A stretch of 64,000 nt of DNA from Escarpia spicata. Taxonomy: Eukaryota; Annelida; Polychaeta; Sabellida; Siboglinidae. Both the position numbers and the translations under genes were made by a program. Positions 11,955 to 21,527 of this stretch are shown here, in pieces; within the stretch, counting starts at the first letter, position 1; each line of letters begins with the position of its first letter. The stretch lies in assembly GCA_963995525.1 (NCBI GenBank), contig OZ023211.1, forward strand, positions 54,608,564-54,672,563. The letters are read 5' to 3'. The notes under the pieces are model-generated. The model had not been told where the DNA came from. It made no database searches and saw only the letters and a list, made by a program, of their open reading frames with translations.

Positions 11955-12475
11955 GTTTTCTCATTTTTCCCTGATAGTAGTCACTGTAAGAAGTACAACG
12001 GTAGTTGTTTCATGTATCTAAGTGAAATATTAAAACAACTACAGCTTGGTAACGTTTCGAATTTCATGACATTTTCTGACGGTTTTCTGACAGATCTAAT
12101 TTTGCTTATAAATCACAAGAATAATTTTTTTTCCCCTGATAATAGTCACCAATAGAAGTGCAATGGTGCTTGTTTCATGTACATCAATGAAATATTAAAG
12201 AAACTGCAGTTTTGTAAAGTTTCTAATTTCATGTTTTTTTCCGACAATTTTCCGTTAGATTTGACTTTGCATATAAATCACAAGGACAATTTGTTTTAAA
12301 TATTTTCCCACATAGTGGTCACTATAAGAAGTACAATGCTATTCATTTCATGTAGCTAAGTACAACATTAAGAAAACTACAGTTTTGCAAAGTTCAAAAT
12401 TTCATGAATTTTTCCAAATGTTTTCTGACGGATCTGATTGTGTACATAAATCACAAGAAAATTACTTTTTATCAT
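11955..12475 (+). repeat. Three-copy tandem repeat, period 165-173 bp
   Basis: Landmark TCAC..(A/T)AGAAGT(A/G)CAA occurs at 11981, 12146 and 12319. Each is followed by TTTCATGTA, an AAACTACAG-like block, TTTCATG and ATAAATCACAAG. Copies are about 75-80 percent alike, so the array is old. No protein frame is shared. Confidence 0.75.
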
Positions 12476-12727
12476 TTTGAGTCTTTTGCCATCTATAAAG
12501 AAGGCCAATACAAAATTACATGTAAAAATAAATACAAACATAAAAAAGTAAATACACACACACGCGCACACACATGTATTACAATAGCATTAAATCATGA
12601 ACACGACAGAGCAATTGAGCAAAGATGATCAGTGTGGTTCTATCTTCGTAACATTAAAACAACTGTATGAACTTACAACCACATGAAAGGATTTGTTGAT
12701 TGTGAATTATAACCACAAACTGACAAT

Positions 12728-12925
12728 ACTAGTATCCCATTATACAACACTTGTTTTATTGGGCAAAGCCAATGACTGCTATGACTGACAAGCCAATTAA
12801 CTCGTAATACACTGTGGCACAAAATGTCAATAATAGTCCCCCAATACACAACACTTGTTACATTGGGCAAATCCCATAACTACTATAATTGCCAAACCAA
12901 TTAACTTGTAATATACTGTGGTTAA
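12728..12925 (+). repeat. Two-copy tandem repeat, period about 118 bp
   Basis: ACAACACTTGTT...ATTGGGCAAA and CCAATTAACT(C/T)GTAATA(C/T)ACTGTGG occur in both copies, about 118 bp apart. Confidence 0.65.
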
Positions 12926-14110
12926 ACCCATTGTTATCATCAACAATAGGGCGTACTATTATACTTATTTGTCTATGATTATATACAATTAATAGATACA
13001 ATAAATCATAATGTTTACTTAATGTATATTATTTTATGTATACTATATAGTGACAAATACAAAGATATAATCTTATTCTGTAATCTTAATATATATATAA
13101 AAACTGGTATATACATATCAAATACAAAAACAGTAGGCCCTACATCAAAATAATTTATAACGATACAAAATTGTATAAACAAATAATAATACAATAAATT
13201 AACTGAAACATAAATTATCATAAATTGTAATAATGTAACCAACACACAGTATTATGTATATGCTAAATAGCTCAACAGTTGTATAATTAAACTAAAGTAA
13301 TACCAATAAATAAACTAATAATATATTAATATAAACATCAATCAGTTACATTAAACATGGCAGCAATGAATTAATCAGGTGTAGGCATATGTACTTGGCA
13401 GTATTAATCAAAGTCACCCGCTGTCGATCACATCGCTATCCGAGTCACGAGTGCATTGTATACCATGATGCACTGCGTGCATACAGGGAAGAAGGCAAAA
13501 TGGCGATATCATTTTAGACGGGGGTTCCATAAACGGACGTTGTGCATGTTTGTGCTACCAATTGGTAAGCCATCACTGTAATAACGTTATCGTTCACACA
13601 ATTCTTTACCCCTTGGCATATGCTTTCCGCTGAAACCAACTAACTAAATACTCACAAAACGTCGTCAAACATAGGCCATTTTAAATCCATAATTACTATA
13701 ATTTTTTATCGACGGATTACAATGATATTTTCAGATTCATTTCCCTCTGAATTTCCTCTTTCTTCATCACATTTCAATATGGATGTATTCATTAACATAA
13801 TCTCGCAAATCAGTTTGATAGGTGGGGCCTGTCAACGTGATCCAAGATGGCCACACGCGTAAATCAAGAAAACCAAAATATGACACTGAGAGTAAAAAAA
13901 TCATTACCGCTAATAAACACCGGCAAAAAATATTTTTTCAGCGCAGTACACACACTGACATTATTACAACATAAGAAAATTCACAAACCAACAGGTAGAA
14001 TGCATGATAATAAACTATGGCCACTAAACTGGGACCCCTGTCTCCCATGTTGTCAGAAGGGGAGGTCAATTGGTCTGACCTCCCTACTCTAGGGGTTTAG
14101 TCCTTCACTA
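12926..14110. other. AT-rich stretch, no gene seen
   Basis: Very AT-rich to about 13380, then mixed composition with no conserved frame. The short GC-richer tract at 13400-13560 shows no domain. Confidence 0.4.
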
Positions 14111-14560
14111 TCTCCCAGCACATTCTCTCCCATGGTGATTAATTATGAAGACATTACTTGATACTGAGTAGATTAAACACCATAAAACAACTAAGAGCAA
14201 TTACTAAGTTCTACTGATTATTCTCTGGAGTGTTATATCATGTACCTACTAACAGCTGAAATGCAAGCTTTCTAAGCTCATCAAGTCTACAACTGAGTGT
14301 TTACAAGCATCTTATCTGGGCCATCTAGTATCCTCTCTAGGGGACACATTCAGGTCACTGCATCTACTAAGTAATAAAAACCAATCCTCACAAAATCATT
14401 GCATTCAAACATCTAACCAAGTTTATGTCAAACGATAGACAGTCCTCTATCTCACAAAATGATGTATTTATAAATTGAAGTATGACTTTTAAATGGCATA
14501 AAACATAAATTTGAAACCTACCAGAACAGCAGTTGCATAATGTTGGGATACTGGAGGGAT
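14111..14560 (+). repeat. Third, diverged relative of the 10.2-kb unit
   Basis: TCTCCCAGCACATTCTCTCC followed by CATGGTGATT (14111-14140) is the same as at 10264-10293. Its continuation, CAGAACAGCAGTTGCAT...CTGGAGGGA, reappears at 14522-14558 after about 370 inserted bases. Confidence 0.6.
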
Positions 14561-16295
14561 CAAGGCTGGCTCACAGGCCAGTACAAGTACAGGCAGTGCC
14601 CCTTCTCTCCCATGAGATTGATTGACACACTTGATCTGCCTCGTGGGCAGGGCGTCGCCCAGAAACCCGTCCACCTGTCATTTGGACGGTTAAAATTAGA
14701 AAATTGCATTTTTGAATGGGTTTAAATTTATTGTGGACGGTTCCGGCGGGCTGGCCCTTCCATACCCATCCGTGTCGTTTTTTGCGCGGATCAGCCCGTC
14801 CATGCCATTTTTACGACGTCATTAAAATTGCTACAAAGACAGTTACAAAATATACAGAGATTGGTTTTGAAAATCGACCACTCGGATCGTCTGGCTAGCT
14901 GCCTGACACACCTGAGAAACCAATTAAGCCAGGTCTCGACTTGCTAGGGTAATTCTTACCTAACCGCTAGCGGTGGTTGCTTGAATGTCAGCCAACACTT
15001 GTGTAGACTAAATAATCCTAGGGCGAGGAGATACATTGTAAGCACTTGCCGAGATTACGACACGGTCTTAGAAAACGGATGGAATTCCGCGTAATCGACA
15101 TTTCCGATGATTTCGAAACGGATTTGTGTTTTAGAACGGAAACTCCGTAAACACTGAAAAAGTGTATAGCGAAGGAATTACCATGAAGACACAAGACAGT
15201 TAAATGATGACTATCATTTATTGTGTTGGTAATCTAAAATACAAAGTAAAACAAAAAACAAAAACCCCAACTGGGAACTGCAGTCTAACACAGCTAGCGC
15301 ATGAGCACTGCTTAGTGCAATCACCCCATGCACTCTCTTACATCTTCATTTGTGTTTTTCTCTCTATTAAAACACGAAACCTCGTGAGACAACACTGGAG
15401 TGCTATGTCTGTCCAGCTTCTCTCGGAATCTCTGTGATGGCGTCTCTTAATAATTAATCCTGGCTTAGTGACCGGGGTATGACCCTCATTTGGTGACCGC
15501 TGGGGAACTAGACACCACGGGGGAAGAGAACCTAATGGCTTTCCCATGCAGCATATGCTACACTGGCGAATGGGGTCTAACTGCTTAGTAGCTCAGAAGT
15601 AAAACCAATAGAAAAAAGTACATACCGGTTTGGTATAATAATATAGGTTAAAATTAATAATAATAATAATTTACTTATTGATCAGTAACCCTGCCGGTTA
15701 CAAGTAGAATCACCAACACCATAAATTATACTGACTTTATTGGTGATATTTTAAAACAACCATGATTACTATGCAACGGTATTCGTTTATTTTGGTGGAT
15801 TTATAATGCGGGATTTTTAAAACATGCAAGGCAAATCGTTACGAGTGTCATGGCGCCGGTGCTACCTCATGTCAACCACTGATCTATGGTGGCGAGTGGT
15901 GTCAACCGATGTAAACTCGGACGAGGGCGGAAAGCGCTAACATAAAGCGTTTCGCAATCGTTGCCTGGCTATCCACTAAGCGCATTGAAGACATGTTGGT
16001 AATTAAATGTAATTGTCACTACATTAGAACACGCATAAGTGTACATATTCTGGTTTCGAACACAAAACTCGAAGGACTAACAATAGCCTAGGTTACGCTG
16101 GCTCAAAGTGATATAGCCCGCGTTTCGTAGTCCTAACAAATTCAGTTGGATGGTGTCATATATAGCGCTAGCTAAAATGGTTGAACAAAATTACCTGTGA
16201 AACAGCAGATGTCAGTGATTTAAACATTCATAATTGTTAATATGATTGCATGTGTAATTTACATTTGTTAACTTATATATTAATAGGCAAGTTCT
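14561..16295. other. No gene recognised
   Basis: Contains a GC-richer tract at 14620-14830 and scattered AACGGAAA-type motifs (15060-15150), but no element termini or protein signature. Confidence 0.4.
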
Positions 16296-16568
16296 TATGT
16301 AGCACAGTATCCAGTCCTCAGGACTGTTCAATCAAACACCATCTCGACTTCTCTGGATTCAGCTACGCTGCAATTAATGTGCGAAGACTATTCGTACACA
16401 AATATCAACCACTGTCTATTGCCAGGTACTCATTCATACAGTTGAGTGAACTGAAGCAACGTAGAGTAAACGATCTTGCCCAAGGTTCGACACCGCTGCA
16501 CAGGATTCGAACCCGCGTTCTCTCAGTCGAGAGTCCGGAGCTCTTACCGTTGTGCTACTGCGCTCCAC
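16296..16568 (-). repeat. Full-length tRNA-derived SINE
   Basis: Read on the minus strand it starts with a tRNA-like head: A box TAGCACAACGG (complement of 16548-16558) and a perfect B box GGTTCGAATCC (complement of 16503-16513). The body follows as GGGCAAGATCGTTTACTCTA...TGTATGAATGAGTACCTGGC, and the 3' part has ATGGTGTTTGATT and CAGTCCTGAGGACTGGATAC. The order matches invertebrate tRNA-SINEs transcribed by RNA polymerase III and copied by a partner LINE. Related copies lie at 318, 1655 and 24650. The open frame across it on the + strand is incidental. Confidence 0.8.
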
Positions 16569-17394
16569 ATATATTAAGCACTGCTGCATTAGAAACAACT
16601 AGTCATTTATGTTATTGTGTGACAGCAATTATTGTATTACCTAAATTTATTATGCACGGTTGTTATTATGTTGCAAATATTGCACAAATAAATGTTGCTA
16701 GAAAAGTTAACCACACAGTAAAACAGTATTATTTAGATGCAGATATCATAACATTGTGATATTTTAAATATTTGACAAAATCTATTATTTTTCAACGTTA
16801 ACTTTGAAATAAAATATTACATGTCTGGACAGAAATGGGCTGTTTTCACTTTTAAACAGATTTACGCATGTAAAGCGCCTAAGAGCAATTTGATTGATTC
16901 GGGCGCTATACAAATAAATTGTATTATTATTTGACACAAAAAATGCATAATTTGACACTGAATTATAATTTTGTTTAAACGGAAAGTCGTTTGAAATGGA
17001 ATTTGCTTTTTTCTGAAATGGAATTATGAAATGAAATTGAAATAGAATTTGCGTTTTTTGAAACGGAAAATCAGTGTCCCTCTATATATGCTCATTGTTG
17101 CTACTGTGTTTTAAGAAGTATATCTTTAATTCTCATGTAAATAAATATATATATTTGTTGATATACTTATATTGTTATTACTACTTACATTTTTGATCAC
17201 ACATGAGATGTGCATTCAGCCATGTGCCTTGCTTCGCCACACGTCCGATAGCATGCCGATTGCGCTCGCCTGATCGCGCATTCGATCGTGTGCCCGACTG
17301 TGCTTCGTAGCATATCGGAAAAAAATTGGATTGGCAACAATTTAATCCTGGGTGACGCCCTGCTCATGGGTTCAATTAGATTTAGACAAAGTAA
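16569..17394. other. No gene; a retroelement-type 3' tail
   Basis: At about 16870-16930, GCGCCTAAGAGCAATTTGAT and GGGCGCTATACAAATAAA followed by a TTGTATTATTATTT end look like the 3' tail of a LINE/SINE on the + strand. GGAATTTGC/GAAACGGAAA motifs repeat at 16980-17060. No coding signal. Confidence 0.4.
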
Positions 17395-19716
17395 TTATTT
17401 ATAGTGTAATGAGCAATCAACCAGCACATTTACTGCAATTAACCACATGAGAAATAGCTGAGTGATAATAAATAAACAAATGCTTTTTAGAATGTACAGA
17501 ATAAATAATAACGGGCCAAGGATTGAACCTTGCTGGACTCCACACTTGATTTCCTTTTGTTCTGAGTTACTGTTGTTATAGCATACATATTGTCTACGGT
17601 TGGTTAAGTAGCTTTTTATCCAGGCCAGAGCCAGACCCCTTATTCCGTAGCATTGCAATTTACTTAGCAGTATGTTGTGGTCAACAGTGTCAAAGGCTTT
17701 TTTTAGGTCGATAAAGACCCCAATCGTGCTTTGGCATTTATCCATTGCGGATGTAATTTTTTCGACAAATTCTGTTAAAGCTAGTGAAGTTGAGTGATTA
17801 CTTCTGAAGCCATATTGCCCATATGTCAATATGTGTTGTGCTTCAATGAAAGACCTTAGCCTTTTGTTGAATATTTGTTCAAGTATTTTTGAAAATTGGG
17901 ATAAGAGAGATATAGGTATATAATTAGAAAATTGAAAACGATCTCCTGACTTAAATATAGGAATGACTTTTGCTAATTTCATATCATTTGGAAATGATCC
18001 CCTGATCAAAGATCTGTTAAAAATGTGAGTTAGCGGTTGTACAATTTGCCTTATTACATGCTTAACTGTTTTCATGCTGATTTCATCGTGTCCGTATGAA
18101 GTTTTACTTTTGCACCCAGACACAATTTCGAGTACTTCTTGCTCAGTAACGGGGGACATATACATTGATTGTGATACAGTACGTTTTACATAGTCGGTTG
18201 GCTTTGTTCCCGGGCAGGGTTCTATGAGGTTGGATAATTTAGTACCTATATCGACGAAGAAATTGTTAAAATGATTAGCTATTTCTTTATTTTCTAATAC
18301 TACTATGTTATCGCCAACATGAAACTTGTTCAAATATGTGGTATCAGATTTTCTTTTACCTATTATGCTGTTAAGAGTTTTCCAAGTTGCTCTTATATTA
18401 GTCTTACAATCGTCGAGTTTTTTTCTGTAATATTTTTTCTTTTCTAGACGTAATAATTTTGTTAACTTATTTTTGTAATTTTTGTAGCGGATTTCTGTTA
18501 ATTCTGTCCTATTCTTTAGAAACGCTAAGTACATGTTATTCTTCTTTATGCAAGCGTTTTTTAGCCCTCTTGATAACCAAGGTTTATCATTCTTTTTTGT
18601 CTCTCCTGAATACGTTGTAGTTTTTACAGGACAGGCATCGTTATAAGTATTATTTAGTATTTGCATAAAGCGCGAGAATGCTAAATCAGGGTTTAACTCG
18701 TTCATTACTGTGTCCCAGTTTGCATAATTTAAATCGTGCTTAAATTTGTTTAATGAGTACTCATCTAACGTTCTGTTATATTTATATGTTGGATCATCGT
18801 TAATAACCGCATAAGTGCTGTTGTCACACAGGACGAAAATTGGCATATGGTCTGTAGCATCGCTTAAAACAATGCAGCACATTTTGTTTCTACACAGTTC
18901 AGAACAGAAAATGTTATCTATTATACTAGCAGTCGTGCCTGTTATTCGTGTGGGCCTGGTGATCAAGGGATATAATCCAGAGCTGAACATTTGATCAATG
19001 AAATATTTTGATTCAGCTTGCTCTTCGCAGTGCAATAGGTCTATATTGTAATCACCACATATATACACGATTTTGCTGGTGAGATTTCCCAGTATGAATG
19101 AGAGATTGTCATTAAATTTGCTGATGCTGGTATTCGGTGCTCTATACATACAACCGACATTGATTTTTTCGTGTTTACTAATTTGTATCTCAATAAAGAT
19201 GCTTTCAAAACAGTCATCAACAGCATACGATATATTCCTTAAACAAATATCAGAAGACTGGCAATTGTTAAGTAGAGATTCACACACATATATGGCAACG
19301 CCGCCACCGTGTTTGTTTTTTCTGGAATTACAGTACAGTTTGTAACCCGAAAATACGACATCGTTACAGTTTACTTCACTTCCGTCCCAATTGTTTTTTT
19401 TAAGCCACGTTTCTGATATAGCAATTATATGAAATTTATACTCCATGCTTTGGATAGTATCTTTAATCTTGGGTAAGTTAGCTGTTAAACTCCGAGCATT
19501 AAAGTGTATCATACTCAGTTTGATTGGCTGGTTTTTGCCAACACTGCTAAAGTTTGTTGAAAATTGTGCTGGGGTGTAGTATTTACATTGCGTGGGCAAA
19601 TCGTTATACAACAAACAATCAGTATCAATATCGTGTTCGTAACAGTGTTCATTATAATCAAACGGTGTATCATACGGAGGCGTTAATTCGTCATTTTGTT
19701 GTGTAGTTGACGCCAT
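17395..19716 (-). CDS. LINE ORF2: APE endonuclease and truncated reverse transcriptase
   Basis: The 773-codon frame starts at an ATG at 19716. An APE-type endonuclease fills about residues 65-300: FNARSL near 73, SETWL near 102, GGGVAIYV near 140, GDYNIDLL near 222 and the catalytic DH pair near 290. It nicks target DNA. A linker follows, then the reverse transcriptase, which primes cDNA from the nick: KVIPIFKSGD, DLKKAFDTVDH, GVQQGSILGPLLF. The canonical YRPIS motif reads YIPIS here. The protein diverges after LLFILYI, and the last 31 residues are not RT-like. The FADD/YADD catalytic motif, thumb and C-terminus are absent, so RT activity is not expected. Family length would be some 200 residues longer. 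Confidence 0.88.
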   Translation of the reverse strand: MASTTQQNDELTPPYDTPFDYNEHCYEHDIDTDCLLYNDLPTQCKYYTPAQFSTNFSSVGKNQPIKLSMIHFNARSLTANLPKIKDTIQSMEYKFHIIAISETWLKKNNWDGSEVNCNDVVFSGYKLYCNSRKNKHGGGVAIYVCESLLNNCQSSDICLRNISYAVDDCFESIFIEIQISKHEKINVGCMYRAPNTSISKFNDNLSFILGNLTSKIVYICGDYNIDLLHCEEQAESKYFIDQMFSSGLYPLITRPTRITGTTASIIDNIFCSELCRNKMCCIVLSDATDHMPIFVLCDNSTYAVINDDPTYKYNRTLDEYSLNKFKHDLNYANWDTVMNELNPDLAFSRFMQILNNTYNDACPVKTTTYSGETKKNDKPWLSRGLKNACIKKNNMYLAFLKNRTELTEIRYKNYKNKLTKLLRLEKKKYYRKKLDDCKTNIRATWKTLNSIIGKRKSDTTYLNKFHVGDNIVVLENKEIANHFNNFFVDIGTKLSNLIEPCPGTKPTDYVKRTVSQSMYMSPVTEQEVLEIVSGCKSKTSYGHDEISMKTVKHVIRQIVQPLTHIFNRSLIRGSFPNDMKLAKVIPIFKSGDRFQFSNYIPISLLSQFSKILEQIFNKRLRSFIEAQHILTYGQYGFRSNHSTSLALTEFVEKITSAMDKCQSTIGVFIDLKKAFDTVDHNILLSKLQCYGIRGLALAWIKSYLTNRRQYVCYNNSNSEQKEIKCGVQQGSILGPLLFILYILKSICLFIITQLFLMWLIAVNVLVDCSLHYK

Positions 19717-19769
19717 GGTTAAGTCATCACAAAAACGTTTGCCAGGATAGTCAACAGGTACTTGGTTGT

Positions 19770-20576
19770 TTAACCACGGTTTGCGACATCATGTCGCTCT
19801 CTTACCACCAGTTTGTCAAATGACAAATATGCGACTTTGCCTTCTTCCCTGGCTTTCATCATTTTTGGTAGCAGTTCTTTCCGCCTCGCAATGACCCTCT
19901 GCGAATAGTCCTCGTTCACGTAGATGCCACGAGGCCGTTTCTTCTTCGCCGCCTCTAGTACCAGCTCACGGTCCTTGAACGACTCGAACTTGACCACGAT
20001 GGTCCGGGCTCTCGTCCCCGTGCCGCCAGTTCGGTGCGCGCGACCGATGTTGATGGCGCGCACTTGGGCTTCGGGGAGTTCTAGGGCTGTTGTCATAGCC
20101 CTGCGCACGCTCTTCTCCGTCTGCTCCCACGTCTCGCCGTCGACCTCAGCAACGCCGTCGAAACGTAGATTACAGCGTCTTGACTGGTTTTCTTGGTAGT
20201 CGATCGCGTGCTCGACTTTCTTGATCATTTCTTCAAATTCGATCATCTTCTTCGACAGATCGTCAATGTTTTCCTTCGACTGCTTCTCTTTGATCTCCTC
20301 GACTTGGGTTTGCGTGTACTGCAAGCTGACTCGGAGTTCGGTGAGCGCAGTGGTTGTCTCACGCATAAAGATGTCCACCCTCCTGTTGATTTCAGCTACC
20401 GCGCTTTGCAAGCACGCTTGGTACGCATCTTTTTGTATTTTCAGGAGCTTCTCAACGTAGGTCTGGCTTTCGTCCGCGTCAGCGCTTACTTCTAGGTGGA
20501 TGTCGGCAGCAGGGGCCTCGGTGGCACCACTTACGCCCGCTCCTGTCTTGGGCGGCTTTGCCTTAGCCTTAGCCAT
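19770..20576 (-). CDS. LINE ORF1 RNA-binding protein (coiled coil + RRM type)
   Basis: 268 codons from the ATG at 20576 (Kozak-like GTGATGG); a GTG just upstream is not needed. A Lys/Ala-rich N-terminus is followed by a heptad-like coiled coil (about residues 45-130, with runs such as IKEKQSKENIDDLSKKM). An RRM-like domain (about 135-215) carries RRCNLRFDGV and RTIVVKFESFKDRELVL. A basic C-terminal domain ends in LSFDKLVVRE. This is the layout of L1-type ORF1 proteins, which trimerise and coat the element RNA. It is more GC-rich than ORF2. No frameshift or stop. Confidence 0.85.
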   Translation of the reverse strand: MAKAKAKPPKTGAGVSGATEAPAADIHLEVSADADESQTYVEKLLKIQKDAYQACLQSAVAEINRRVDIFMRETTTALTELRVSLQYTQTQVEEIKEKQSKENIDDLSKKMIEFEEMIKKVEHAIDYQENQSRRCNLRFDGVAEVDGETWEQTEKSVRRAMTTALELPEAQVRAINIGRAHRTGGTGTRARTIVVKFESFKDRELVLEAAKKKRPRGIYVNEDYSQRVIARRKELLPKMMKAREEGKVAYLSFDKLVVRERHDVANRG

Positions 20577-21026
20577 CACGGTTTGCGAGTGTCAGACGCT
20601 TAGCCACAAACAATGGCTTACCGTTAACGCACTTGAGTGGACACCACTTCAGCGGCTATTGTTCGTCGTCAATGTGTCCAGGTGAATGCTATGATTCCGT
20701 GTCAGCGAAGGTGAAATTTCCCGCGCCGTACTGTTCAGATGGGCGATATTCCCAGTGCAACAGGACAATATCCATATGCATGTACATATGTGTTCTGCAA
20801 TATAATGACAACCCCGAAACCACACGTTTGCTGAAACATTTATAAAATTGACATTAAACGGAACCTGTCTTGGTGCAGGCTTCAAAAAGTATGTTTTCCG
20901 GAAATGCCGCGAGGGGCAGAATCGTGACGTCAGTTGTGGAAAACATTCCCGGGATCGCAAGCGTTCTCGGCGGCTGGATTTCCTTGATGGATATTTGAAC
21001 TGGTAAACATTCGTTCACATACAGAA
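20577..21026 (-). other. Probable 5' UTR of the LINE and flank
   Basis: GC-richer than the surroundings, no long frame with protein character. The element boundary and target duplication could not be located because the 3' end is missing. Confidence 0.35.
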
Positions 21027-21353
21027 ATGGTGAACAAATGTGTTGTTGGAAACTGCTACAATTCGAATCTGACTGGCTATTCAGTGCACGAATTTCCCAA
21101 AGGCAAAGAGCCAGTTACTCGGCGTTTTGTTCGAAACGGCAGGGCCGACTGGACCCATGCTACGGCAAGTAGCATTATTTGTGGTTCGCATTTCGTTGCG
21201 CCTGATTTCGAAGGCTTCGTATAATGGAATATGGGATTCAGGCGTAAGTCAGATGTAAAGAAATTTGCCGTTCCTTCGAAGAACACAACAGACTCAGAGG
21301 CGAAGGCGAATAGGTTACCGGCGAATCTGCGCAAGTGGGCCCAGTCAGTTGTC
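21027..21353 (+). pseudogene. THAP-domain protein N-terminus with an internal stop
   Basis: From the ATG at 21027 the frame encodes a C2CH THAP zinc finger: CVVGNC, HEFPK, the DW pair and CGSHF, about residues 5-58. A TAA at 21222-21224 interrupts it. The same frame resumes with WNMGFRRKSDVKKFAVPS, the AVP box expected at the end of a THAP domain. THAP domains bind DNA in P-type, ISL2EU and Kolobok transposases and in host factors. No DDE domain follows, so this is either a decayed transposon gene or a first exon with a nonsense mutation. Confidence 0.7.
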
Positions 21354-21362
21354 GGGACTTCT

Positions 21363-21527
21363 TCACTGGTTTATGTCTACATACGGTGCCACAACGTGCT
21401 GACTAACATGAACATTGTCGATCTCGGCAATGTCATCCTCACTGTCACCGAAATATATATGATCAAACGTTTCGTGATCCGCGTCAAAATTGATATCGCT
21501 CTCTGAATTACTCGAGTAAGCCGCCAT
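21363..21527 (-). CDS. Short acidic N-terminal exon-like frame
   Basis: An ATG at 21527 (CAAATGG context) opens a 54-codon, strongly acidic frame: MAAYSSNSESDINFDADHE, then HIYFGDSEDDIAEIDN. It ends at TGA next to a possible donor (CCA|GTGAAG). It is convergent with the THAP fragment. Two-gene THAP transposons have such tail-to-tail pairs, so it may be the start of a lost second gene. Function unknown. Confidence 0.35.
   Translation of the reverse strand: MAAYSSNSESDINFDADHETFDHIYFGDSEDDIAEIDNVHVSQHVVAPYVDINQ

Larger units (their letters stand above)
17395..20576 (-). mobile_element. Two-ORF non-LTR retrotransposon, 3' part missing
   Basis: ORF1 and ORF2 lie head to tail on the minus strand with 53 bp between them. 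Both are open over their visible length, so the copy is young. The LINE-like sequence stops abruptly inside the reverse transcriptase near 17490, and what follows has no LINE signature. A 3' loss is unusual, because target-primed reverse transcription normally truncates the 5' end. It suggests a later deletion, rearrangement or assembly join. The ORF1 type and endonuclease place it in the Jockey/CR1/L2 assemblage. Confidence 0.85.

Noticed and set aside
16250..16759. 169-codon + strand frame
   Set aside because: It runs through the antisense of a tRNA-type SINE; the peptide has no protein character.
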